From Bacillota bacterium (GTDB lineage: Bacteria > Bacillota > Clostridia > Acetivibrionales > DTU013): DNA of 8,193 nucleotides. Below the pieces are notes generated by a model. It was not told the DNA's origin. It searched no databases and was given only the letters and a program-made list of their open reading frames with translations. Where the stretch lies: the NCBI GenBank assembly GCA_023411645.1, contig JAEYON010000049.1, positions 1-8,193 of the forward strand. Reading direction: 5' to 3'. Numbering within the stretch: position 1 is the first letter of the stretch; every line of letters begins with the position of its first letter. Made by a program: the position numbers and the translations under genes. This document shows, piece after piece, positions 1 to 6,900 of this stretch.

Positions 1-111
1 CTGATTGATCCGGGTCTGATAACCGATCTTGTCGGGATTATTATTATTGCGTTTGTTTGCTTTGTACAGTACGTTCTGAAGGATAATGACAGGAAGAAAC
101 TTGAAGCATGA
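1..111 (+). CDS. C-terminal end of a membrane protein, possibly a TRAP transporter permease (partial)
   Basis: An open frame runs in from the left edge and ends at TGA 109-111, giving 36 residues and no start. The tail begins LIDPGLITDLVG, continues with a hydrophobic run (about residues 10-25, IIIIAFVCFVQYV) that could be a last membrane helix, and closes with a charged end (KDNDRKKLEA) as expected for a cytoplasmic tail. The pattern PGLITDLxG followed by a short helix resembles the C-terminus of fused TRAP transporter permeases (4TM/12TM type), which import organic acids using a periplasmic or lipoprotein binding partner. That match is from memory and rests on few residues; another multi-pass transporter is possible. 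It converges on the acyl-CoA synthetase gene across a bidirectional terminator. If it is a TRAP system, import and activation of a carboxylate would make sense side by side, but that is inference. Confidence 0.45.
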   Translation: MIDPGLITDLVGIIIIAFVCFVQYVLKDNDRKKLEA

Positions 112-356
112 TGCGTGTCGTATGATGTTTTAGGTGTGACTCATGGGGTGAGAGGGTAATGCTCGCTAGGCATTAAGGTGTGCTGCATGATCCTTTAGGT
201 GTGGCTGACATTTATGACCTGAATTGAATGATAAAGTTGAACGAATTAGAATCTCCGGGGCTGGTCGATGGCTGCGTCATCTGCTCGCCCACGCATCCTG
301 TGCATCGAGCGTCACTCGATTCCAGCCGGATTTGATTCGCAAATGGCCATAAATAG
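112..356. other. Gene-free spacer between convergent genes, with short repeats
   Basis: I see no credible gene here. The left part has a loose direct repeat: TTTAGGTGTGAC at 129-140 and TTTAGGTGTGGC at 194-205, each preceded by similar TG-rich sequence, about 65 bp apart. The right part (242-339) is more GC-rich than its surroundings and can fold on itself; it is listed separately. The spacer ends in a terminator hairpin. Confidence 0.6.
242..339. repeat. Imperfect inverted repeat, possible mobile or structured intergenic element
   Basis: The outer arms are 242-264 (CGAAT, AATC, CCGG, CTGG in order) and 322-339 (CCAG, CCGG, GATT, ATTCG). They are complementary apart from several extra bases in the left arm. 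Smaller stems sit inside: CGATG 266-270 with CATCG 303-307, TGCGT 273-277 with ACGCA 291-295, and alternatively TCGAG 305-309 with CTCGA 315-319. The whole is about 98 bp and richer in GC than the flanks. It has no coding potential that I recognise. It could be a genome-wide palindromic repeat or a decayed RNA structure; only a genome search would tell. Confidence 0.4.
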
Positions 357-391
357 AAAAACAGCACTGCAACTACTACAGTGCTGTTTTT
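357..391. terminator. Bidirectional rho-independent terminator
   Basis: ACAGCACTG (361-369) pairs perfectly with CAGTGCTGT (379-387) around a 9-nt loop, and the stem extends through AAAA 357-360 and TTTT 388-391. A T-run follows on the plus strand (387-392), and the A-run at 357-361 becomes a T-run on the minus strand. It therefore fits as terminator for both the membrane protein gene ending at 111 and the ligase gene ending at 406. Confidence 0.9.
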
Positions 392-405
392 TGTTTGTGG
401 TTTAA

Positions 406-2061
406 CTATTTATCATCATTTTCGCGGATTTCAACCCTTCTTATCTTTCCGCTAATTGTCTTTGGAAGTTCACTTACAAATTCGATGATCCTTGGGTATT
501 TATAGGGGGCAGTGACCTTCTTGACGTGGTCCTGCAGTTCCTTAACAAGTTCGTCGCTTGCGACATAGTTTTTTGCAAGCACAACCGTAGCCTTTACGAT
601 CTGGCCTCTGTCGGGGTCAGGTACTGCTGTGATCGCACATTCTAGTACGGCTGGGTGTTCCACAAGAGCGCTTTCAACCTCAAAAGGCCCAATTCTATAA
701 CCAGAGCTTTTAATGAGGTCATCTGCTCGTCCGACAAACCAATAATAACCATCTTCGTCTCTCCAGGCCATATCGCCGGTGTAGTATATATTGTCATGCC
801 AGACTTTCTGTGTTAATGCGGGATCTCTGTAGTAGCCGTCAAACATACCAAAGGGCTTGCGCTTATTTGTACGAATTACTAATTGACCTTCTTCACCGAC
901 ATCGCAGGAATTTCCGTTCTCATCCAGAAGATCAATATCATATCCCGGTGATGGTTTGCCCATGGATCCGGGCTTTGGTTCCAGCCAGGGGTATGTAGCA
1001 ACTGTTACGGTCAACTCTGTTTGGCCATATGCTTCCATGAGCTTGATGCCTGTTGCTTTCAAAAACTGATTATACACCTCCGGATTCAATGGCTCACCTG
1101 CTATGGAACAATCCTTAAGGCTGCTCAGATCGTATTTTGTCAGATCCTCTTTGATAAAGAACCTGTAAATAGTTGGTGGTGCGCAAAAGGAAGTAATTTT
1201 ATGTTTCACGATAACATCAAGGAATTCCTTGGGGATAAATTTATCATAGTCATAGACAAATACTGCTGCTCCGGCGATCCATTGACCGTATATTTTGCCC
1301 CACATTGCTTTGGCCCAGCCCGTATCTGCTACTGTTAGGTGGAGTCCTCCATCCATTACATTTTGCCAATATTTCGCAGTGAGAATATGCCCGAGCGGAT
1401 ATGTGAAGTTATGCTGAACCATTTTTGGCATTCCGGTGGTGCCTGATGTAAAGTAAAGCAGCATAATATCCTCATTTTTTACAGCATCACTGCCTGAAGC
1501 TCTTTCAAATACTGATGAAGCTTTCTCCAGTTCACTTGCGAAATCGAGCCAGCCTTCTCTCTTATCACCGACCAGTGCTTTTGACTTTAAGGATGGAGTA
1601 TCAGGCATAGCATTTTCTACATGGTTGATAACCTCATCATCTGTAACTGAAATAATCATTTTAATATCAGCGGCATTACATCTGTAGACGATATCCTTTG
1701 TTGTTAGGAGATGAGTTGCAGGTATACAGATTGCTCCTATTTTATGCAAACCAAGCAGGCAGAACCAGAACTCGTACCGCCTCTTTAAAATTAGCATGAC
1801 TGGGTCGCCTTTTTTAATACCGTTATTTGTGAAGAAATTGGCAGCTTTGTCACTGTAATATTTCATTTGTCCAAAACTGAAGCTGGCTTCATTGCCTTTG
1901 TCATCACACCAGACGATAGCTGTTTTATCCGGCGTCTCGGAGGCGATAACATCAACAACGTCAAATGCGTAGTTGAAGTCGCCGGGAATGTTAATGCTGA
2001 AATTTTCGTATAAATCCTCGTAAGATGAAAAATTCTGTTTACTTAGAAATCTATCAAGCAT
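406..2061 (-). CDS. Acyl-CoA synthetase (AMP-forming), medium-chain type
   Basis: This cytoplasmic enzyme activates a carboxylic acid to its CoA thioester through an acyl-adenylate, using ATP and CoA. The 551 residues are full length for the ANL (adenylate-forming) superfamily. Visible motifs are the phosphate-binding loop TSGTTGMPK (205-213), YGQTE (345-349), YTGD with ribose-binding D430, the hinge region GRADDLIKSSGYRIGP (444-459), and the C-terminal PKTISGKIRR with catalytic K539. The stretch DTGWAKAMWGKIYGQW (246-261) is typical of the medium-chain acyl-CoA or acetyl-CoA synthetase branch, so a fatty, branched or aromatic acid is likely; the exact substrate cannot be read. I chose ATG at 2061 over a TTG seven codons upstream (2082) because AAGAGG (2075-2070) lies 8 nt before it. 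It sits 63 bp downstream of the XRE-cupin gene on the same strand, so the two are probably an operon. It ends in TAG just before the shared terminator. Confidence 0.92.
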   Translation of the reverse strand: MLDRFLSKQNFSSYEDLYENFSINIPGDFNYAFDVVDVIASETPDKTAIVWCDDKGNEASFSFGQMKYYSDKAANFFTNNGIKKGDPVMLILKRRYEFWFCLLGLHKIGAICIPATHLLTTKDIVYRCNAADIKMIISVTDDEVINHVENAMPDTPSLKSKALVGDKREGWLDFASELEKASSVFERASGSDAVKNEDIMLLYFTSGTTGMPKMVQHNFTYPLGHILTAKYWQNVMDGGLHLTVADTGWAKAMWGKIYGQWIAGAAVFVYDYDKFIPKEFLDVIVKHKITSFCAPPTIYRFFIKEDLTKYDLSSLKDCSIAGEPLNPEVYNQFLKATGIKLMEAYGQTELTVTVATYPWLEPKPGSMGKPSPGYDIDLLDENGNSCDVGEEGQLVIRTNKRKPFGMFDGYYRDPALTQKVWHDNIYYTGDMAWRDEDGYYWFVGRADDLIKSSGYRIGPFEVESALVEHPAVLECAITAVPDPDRGQIVKATVVLAKNYVASDELVKELQDHVKKVTAPYKYPRIIEFVSELPKTISGKIRRVEIRENDDK

Positions 2062-2069
2062 AATAAAAA

Positions 2070-2075
2070 CCTCTT
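2070..2075 (-). promoter_or_regulatory. Ribosome binding site deciding the ligase start
   Basis: AAGAGG on the minus strand lies 8 nt (TTTTTATT) before ATG 2061. The longer reading from TTG 2082 would place this site inside the coding sequence and has no clear site of its own. Confidence 0.75.
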
Positions 2076-2124
2076 GTTTCAAAATTTATTTTGACTTATT
2101 TTAATCAACTACCGTATTGAAAAA

Positions 2125-2679
2125 CTAAATGATGATTGCCAGAAATTTGGCTGTTTTATCTCCAATTGCTTTCATTCCGTGACTGCATGAGGAGTCAAAA
2201 TATAATGAGTCGCCTTCATTTAAAATAAGCTGATGACCATCCAAATAGACCATCAGGGTGCCTTCGAGTACATAATTAAACTCCTGGCCCGGGTGTGTGT
2301 TCAGATGGATCGGCTCATTATCCGCAGACGGCTCGACGCTGACTCTGAAGGGTTCAGCGGCTTTATTTACAAAATTGTAGGCAAGGCTGTGATATTTATA
2401 TGGGTTTTTACGATCGACACTGACACCTTTATCCTTTCTGACAAGGGAATAAGTACGCAGACGAGGATCTTCGCCGGTCAAAATAGCTGTTAATTCCACG
2501 TGGAACTTATTAGCCAGCTCATAAAGGAAGCCGATTGGTATATCAACATCGCCGGTTTCAAACTCTTTATATTCCTCCGCCGGTATACCCAGATCCTTCG
2601 CCAAAGCCTCTATGGAAAGCCCCGCAATTTCTCGCAAATCCTTAATTCTTGCGGCTATCTGTTTGATTTGGTCCGACAT
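2125..2679 (-). CDS. XRE-family transcriptional regulator with C-terminal cupin domain
   Basis: This 184-residue, two-domain DNA-binding regulator has an N-terminal XRE/Cro-type helix-turn-helix at about residues 9-65 (RIKDLREIAGLSIEALAKDLG, then EEYKEFETGDVDIP) and a cupin_2 beta-barrel at about 110-183. Cupin motif 1 is HLNTHPGQEFNYVLEG (125-140, with H125, H129 and E133), and motif 2 is EGDSLYFDSSCSHGM (155-169, with H167). These residues could hold a metal or a small carboxylate ligand. The family commonly regulates a neighbouring metabolic gene, and the acyl-CoA synthetase 63 bp downstream is the obvious target; the ligand may be the acid or its CoA ester (inference). I chose ATG 2679 over ATG 2688 because AAAGGA ends 8 nt before it, whereas the first ATG abuts the same purine tract. 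Its stop at 2125 leaves no room for another gene before the ligase. Confidence 0.9.
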   Translation of the reverse strand: MSDQIKQIAARIKDLREIAGLSIEALAKDLGIPAEEYKEFETGDVDIPIGFLYELANKFHVELTAILTGEDPRLRTYSLVRKDKGVSVDRKNPYKYHSLAYNFVNKAAEPFRVSVEPSADNEPIHLNTHPGQEFNYVLEGTLMVYLDGHQLILNEGDSLYFDSSCSHGMKAIGDKTAKFLAIII

Positions 2680-2687
2680 GCAAATCA

Positions 2688-2693
2688 TCCTTT
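2688..2693 (-). promoter_or_regulatory. Ribosome binding site deciding the XRE-cupin start
   Basis: AAAGGA on the minus strand is followed by an 8-nt spacer and ATG 2679. The alternative ATG at 2688 overlaps this site, which argues against its use. Confidence 0.65.
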
Positions 2694-2703
2694 CCAGTAA
2701 GTA

Positions 2704-2725
2704 ATTTATCTATAAATGATATCAT
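2704..2725. promoter_or_regulatory. Overlapping palindromes upstream of the XRE-cupin gene, possible operator
   Basis: ATTTATCTATAAAT (2704-2717) is an inverted repeat with a 2-bp centre, and ATGATATCAT (2716-2725) is a perfect 10-bp palindrome. They lie 25-46 bp before the regulator's ATG, where an XRE dimer could bind to control its own operon. The minus strand also reads TATGAT here, a possible -10, but I find no good -35 at the right distance. A/T-rich DNA gives such palindromes by chance fairly often. Confidence 0.35.
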
Positions 2726-2811
2726 AAAGCATTAGCGAAATAAACCAGACTCCTTGATAAGAATTCGTGATGTCAAGATAACGTAAAAAAAATGAATGTT
2801 TTTTGGCTGCG

Positions 2812-2855
2812 GCGAGGAGGGGGACATTTCTCAGCGAGGAGGGGGACATTTTTCA
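2812..2855 (+). repeat. Tandem pair of 22-bp units of the GGGGACATTTCTCA repeat
   Basis: Units 2812-2833 and 2834-2855 are identical except for one base (C2830 against T2852). Each reads GCGAGGAGG, then GGGACATTT, then CTCA or TTCA. This is the densest intergenic site of the dispersed repeat family in the window. The TCA at 2853-2855 is the reverse complement of the LysR stop codon, so the second unit overlaps the gene's end. Confidence 0.9.
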
Positions 2856-3734
2856 GCGAAGCAGCATTGATTCAAATACCTTAGCAGCCGGTGACAGGGG
2901 GACGTTTCTCAACTTTGCGACCCCAAGCTTTCTTTTTGGAAGAGGTTCAGCAAGCTTCACAATGAAGAGCTCACCAGATGATACCATCTCAGACACGCTT
3001 TCCCTTAACACATGCGCAACACCCAAACCTATCTTTGACAATTCAACTAAAAGTTCCATACTTTCCAGCTCTATTTCAGGAGAAATATTAATGCCAATGG
3101 AGTTGAAGTATGAATCAAGATTCCGCCTGGTTGAGCTTTCTTTCTGTAAAAGAAGAAGTGGTAAAGCAGCTAGTTCATCTGGTGTTACTTCTTTTCCATT
3201 AAGATATTCGAACCGTGAAGATGTAACAAAAACATCTTCCACTTCTTTGAATACCGGTGAGTCAATATCTTTATCAATTACCGGTAAGGTTACTATGCCA
3301 AGATCTACAGCACCGGACTTAAGCGAATTGATTATCCCTGGAGAAGTTCGATTAATGATTTGAATTTTTATCATGGGGTATTCAAGAACATATTTATGCA
3401 ACACTGGAATCAACAGATGTCTAAGTATTGTATCGCCGACACCAATTTTTATCTCACCTAATTCTAACAACTGCATTTCCCTCATTTTTGCTTCCGCTGT
3501 TTTAATAAGGCTGTATGCCTGCTCAACATGGCTATACAGCATCTCGCCAACTGATGTGAGTTTTACATGTTTTGTACCTCGGATAAAAAGTGCGCTGCCT
3601 GATTGTGTTTCAAGACTCTTAATAGATTGACTTACAGCGGACTGAGATACATAAAGCTCTTTAGCTGCTGCCGAAAAACTTCCTTTTTTTGCAACGGTAT
3701 AAAAAATTTTATATAGTTCAAAGTTTATATCCAT
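2853..3734 (-). CDS. LysR-family transcriptional regulator
   Basis: This 293-residue cytoplasmic regulator has the usual family length. The winged helix-turn-helix spans about residues 4-61 (FYTVAKKGSFSAAAKEL, YVSQSAVSQSIKSLE), followed by a linker helix (to about 90) and a two-lobed effector-binding domain (about 92-288, starting GEIKIGVGDT). I chose ATG 3734 rather than TTG 3752 because AGGTG lies 5 nt before it and LysR proteins usually start a few residues before the first helix. The C-terminus LGVAKLRNVPLSPAAKVF has the normal LysR shape, yet codons 275-280 (LRNVPL) are written with the dispersed repeat in reverse orientation (2895-2912), and the TGA stop is also repeat-derived. The gene is divergent from purL. 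Its effector and targets cannot be read; LysR regulators often control the divergent neighbour, but purL would be an unusual target. Confidence 0.9.
   Translation of the reverse strand: MDINFELYKIFYTVAKKGSFSAAAKELYVSQSAVSQSIKSLETQSGSALFIRGTKHVKLTSVGEMLYSHVEQAYSLIKTAEAKMREMQLLELGEIKIGVGDTILRHLLIPVLHKYVLEYPMIKIQIINRTSPGIINSLKSGAVDLGIVTLPVIDKDIDSPVFKEVEDVFVTSSRFEYLNGKEVTPDELAALPLLLLQKESSTRRNLDSYFNSIGINISPEIELESMELLVELSKIGLGVAHVLRESVSEMVSSGELFIVKLAEPLPKRKLGVAKLRNVPLSPAAKVFESMLLR
2895..2912 (+). repeat. Dispersed repeat copy inside the LysR gene
   Basis: The plus strand reads CAGGGGGACGTTTCTCAA. On the minus strand it encodes LRNVPL (residues 275-280) of the LysR protein without breaking the frame. 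It shares 15 bases, GGGGACGTTTCTCAA, with the copy at 7909-7923. Confidence 0.85.
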
Positions 3735-3768
3735 TAGAACACCTAATGACAACTATTAAATATATTAA

Positions 3769-3798
3769 TTATTATTATGCATTATATCATTGTATAAT
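3769..3798 (+). promoter_or_regulatory. Candidate promoter of purL
   Basis: A perfect TATAAT lies at 3793-3798. The best -35 is TTATTA (3769-3774) at 18 nt, a poor match. If used, it overlaps the LysR promoter on the other strand and leaves a leader of about 125 nt. Overlap of this kind would let a LysR protein influence both genes. Confidence 0.35.
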
Positions 3799-3809
3799 TT
3801 CATTGTAAA
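3781..3809 (-). promoter_or_regulatory. Sigma-A-type promoter of the LysR gene
   Basis: On the minus strand, TTTACA (3809-3804) and TATAAT (3786-3781) are separated by exactly 17 nt. Transcription would start near 3774, about 40 nt before ATG 3734. Confidence 0.7.
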
Positions 3810-3928
3810 GATAGTAAGGCTAATGAGTAATTATCTAACACAAATGACTTAATCGGATGACTTATTGAATGTTTTGAAAGTGGTCGACTGAAAATTTCGT
3901 GGCTTGAAGCCAAGTATGGGGTGCACGT

Positions 3929-6900
3929 ATGATTAGTGAAATGGAACAAAGAAACAAGGTAAGACGTATTTTTGCAGAGAAGAAGGAAGGCTATGATGTA
4001 GAGGCTCAGGGTCTATTCAAAGACTTAAAAACTAATCTTGGCATCCATGCCTTAGAAGGTGTCCGCATCATTAACAGATATGACATAACAGGTATTTTGG
4101 ATAAAGAATATAGTGCATCGCGGTTTGTGATTTTTTCTGAACCACCGGTGGATCATTTATATGAAGAAGAAATTAACATATCTTCAGATGAAAAAGTTTT
4201 TTCAGTTGAATACCTTCCTGGACAATATGACCAGAGAGCGGATTCGGCATCACAATGTATCCAGTTTCTCTCTCTTGGAGAAAAGCCAACATGCAAAACT
4301 GCAAAGCTCATTTTGCTGAAGGGTAAAATTTCTCAGGATGATCTTGAAAGAATCAAGTTTTATTGTATAAATCCGGTAGATAGCCGCGAAGCCTCACTTG
4401 AAAAGCCTGAAACGCTTGAAGAAAAATTAGATTATCCGGGGGACATTTCTCAATTAGTAGACTTTTGCAAACTGACAAAGGAAGATCTGACTTCACTGCA
4501 GGAAGAGCTTCAATTAGCAATGTCGCCTGATGATCTTGAATTCTGTCAGAACTATTTTGCAGAATATGAGCATAGAGATCCCACTATTACTGAAATCAGA
4601 ATGCTTGACACTTATTGGTCAGACCACTGCAGACACACAACCTTTTTAACAAAAATCAATAAAGTACAATTTGAAAATGGTCCATATAGTGACCTTATGA
4701 AAACTATTTATGACAATTATCTTGCTTCACGAAAATTCGTTTACGGTGGCAAAGAGAAAGATGTTTGTTTAATGGATCTAGCTACAATAGCAATGAAGGA
4801 ACTACGTAAAAGAGGTAAGCTGAATGATCTTGATGTTTCAGATGAAATAAATGCCTGCAGTATTGTTGTTAAGGCAGATATTAACGGTAAAAGTGAAGAT
4901 TGGCTTGTGATGTTTAAAAATGAAACGCATAATCATCCGACAGAAATTGAACCTTTTGGTGGTGCGGCAACTTGTCTAGGAGGCGCAATACGCGATCCAC
5001 TTTCAGGCAGATCCTATGTCTACCAGGCCATGAGGGTTACGGGCAGTGGTGACCCGAGAACAGATGTAAAGGATACATTACCCGGGAAGCTGCCTCAAAG
5101 AAAGATTACTACAGGTGCGGCAGCTGGTTACAGTTCTTATGGAAACCAAATTGGACTCGCAACTGGCCAGGTCACGGAGCTGTACGATGAAGGGTATGTT
5201 GCTAAACGGATGGAAATCGGTGCGGTGATTGGGGCAGCACCCAAGAGAAATGTCATTAGGTCTGAACCGAAACCTGGAGACAGCATTATCTTGCTTGGAG
5301 GAAGGACGGGTCGAGACGGCTGTGGAGGCGCAACAGGTTCTTCGAAGGAGCATGATGAAAAGTCGTTGCTTACATGTGGTGCTGAAGTGCAAAAGGGGAA
5401 TCCGCCTACTGAACGCAAAATTCAAAGACTTTTCCGAAACGAACAAGTTAGCCGTATGATAAAAAGATGTAATGATTTTGGGGCAGGTGGTGTTTCCGTT
5501 GCGATCGGCGAATTAGCAGATGGTTTGGACATTGATCTTGACAAAGTTCCAAAAAAATATGAAGGCTTAGATGGCACGGAACTTGCTATTTCAGAATCTC
5601 AGGAGAGAATGGCTGTTGTTGTTTCGGAGAAAGACGAGGAGGAGTTTATTCGAAGAGCAGCAGACGAGAATCTTGAGGCGACGAAGGTAGCTGTTGTTAC
5701 TGATACAGGCAGATTGAGGATTAAATGGCGTGGTAAAATCATTGTTGACATAAGCCGTGAATTTATTAATACAAATGGAGTGAAGCAAAACATTGATGTT
5801 TATATAAAGTCACCATCTAAACAATTTATGCCAGAAACGTCCCCGAAAGGATCACCGAAAGGATCACCGAAAGGATCACCGAAAGGAGAAACGTCCCTTG
5901 AAAAGTCCATAAGTAGAGAAACGTCCCCCAATACATCCTCCGGTGTGACCCCCAATGCGTCCCCCAGTGAGATTGCTGAGATGTGGATACATGTCATGCA
6001 AACACTTGAGATTGCATGTCAGAAGGGGTTGGTAGAAAGGTTTGATAGTACAATCGGTGCCGGTACTATTTTAATGCCATTTGGAGGTAAGAACCAACTT
6101 AGTCCTGCTGAAGGAATGGCTGCAAAGCTTCCTGTTTTAGACGGGGATACAAGTACATGTACACTAATGACTCATGGCTTTAATCCTACTATTGCGAAAC
6201 AGAGCCCTTTCCATGGAGCCGTATATGCACTTACCGAGGCTATTGCCAAAATTGCAGCGATGGGTGGAGATTATCACAATATAAGGTTAACTCTACAGGA
6301 GTACTTTGAGAAACCTGGGAAAGATCCTGAAAGGTGGGGAAAGCCGTTTAGCGCATTATTGGGTGCTTTTTATGTACAGCTTAGGCTTGGATTGCCGGCA
6401 ATAGGCGGTAAGGACAGCATGTCGGGTACATTTAAAGATATTAATGTGCCTCCGACATTGGTTGCTTTTGCTGTTGCGGTCAGTGACGCCAATCATGTTA
6501 TTTCCACAGAGTTTAAGAAGGTTGGAAGTCAAGTCATATTACTAAAATTAAGCAAGGATAAAAATGAATTACCGGATTTTGATCAACTTGATCAGAACTA
6601 TTCGAAGGTTTACGAGCTCGCGAAAAACGGGAAGATATACGCAGCACATTCAATACGAAATGGCGGGATGGCGGAGGTTATAAGCAGAATGTGCTTTGGA
6701 AATATGATCGGCATCGATATCAAAAGCACATACAATGCAGAACTATTTAAACCTGATTACGGTTCGCTCTTATTGGAAATAGATAAGGCAGAGGATGCAG
6801 AAAAACTCTTGAAAGGCTTGGACTACTCAGTAGTAGGGCATACAATTGAGGAACCGGTTATTTTATTGTCAGAAACTCGACAAGCCCAGGGGACAGCCCA

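Larger units (their letters stand above)
3735..3928. other. Divergent intergenic region between the LysR gene and purL
   Basis: This 194-bp A/T-rich region holds the LysR promoter, a weaker candidate for purL, a direct repeat ATGACTTA at 3844-3851 and 3857-3864 (13 bp apart), and a 13-bp palindrome TGGCTTGAAGCCA at 3900-3912. I see no purine riboswitch, T-box or terminator-like leader, so how purL is regulated is unclear. The palindrome and the direct repeat are possible protein-binding sites only. Confidence 0.55.

Noticed and set aside
2771..2776. Perfect TTGACA on the minus strand upstream of the XRE-cupin gene
   Set aside because: No -10-like hexamer lies 16-18 nt downstream of it.
2777..2811. 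A-run and T-run (AAAAAAAA to TTTTTT) as LysR terminator
   Set aside because: The possible stem is only A-T pairs with no GC core, so a stable terminator is not supported.
2803..3363. Plus-strand 186-codon open frame opposite the LysR gene
   Set aside because: It is the antisense shadow of a clear LysR protein. The repeated RGTFL in its translation comes from the DNA repeat, not from a protein family.
3799..3928. Purine riboswitch in the purL leader
   Set aside because: I could not find the paired stems or the conserved loop and junction bases, nor a terminator hairpin before the start codon.
5843..5887. CRISPR-like array
   Set aside because: The units are 12 bp, contiguous without spacers, and in frame inside purL. 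This is a coding tandem repeat.
5831..5965. purL as a frameshifted or disrupted pseudogene
   Set aside because: The frame is continuous through every repeat, and the motifs on both sides, including C1153 and H1283/E1285, are intact.
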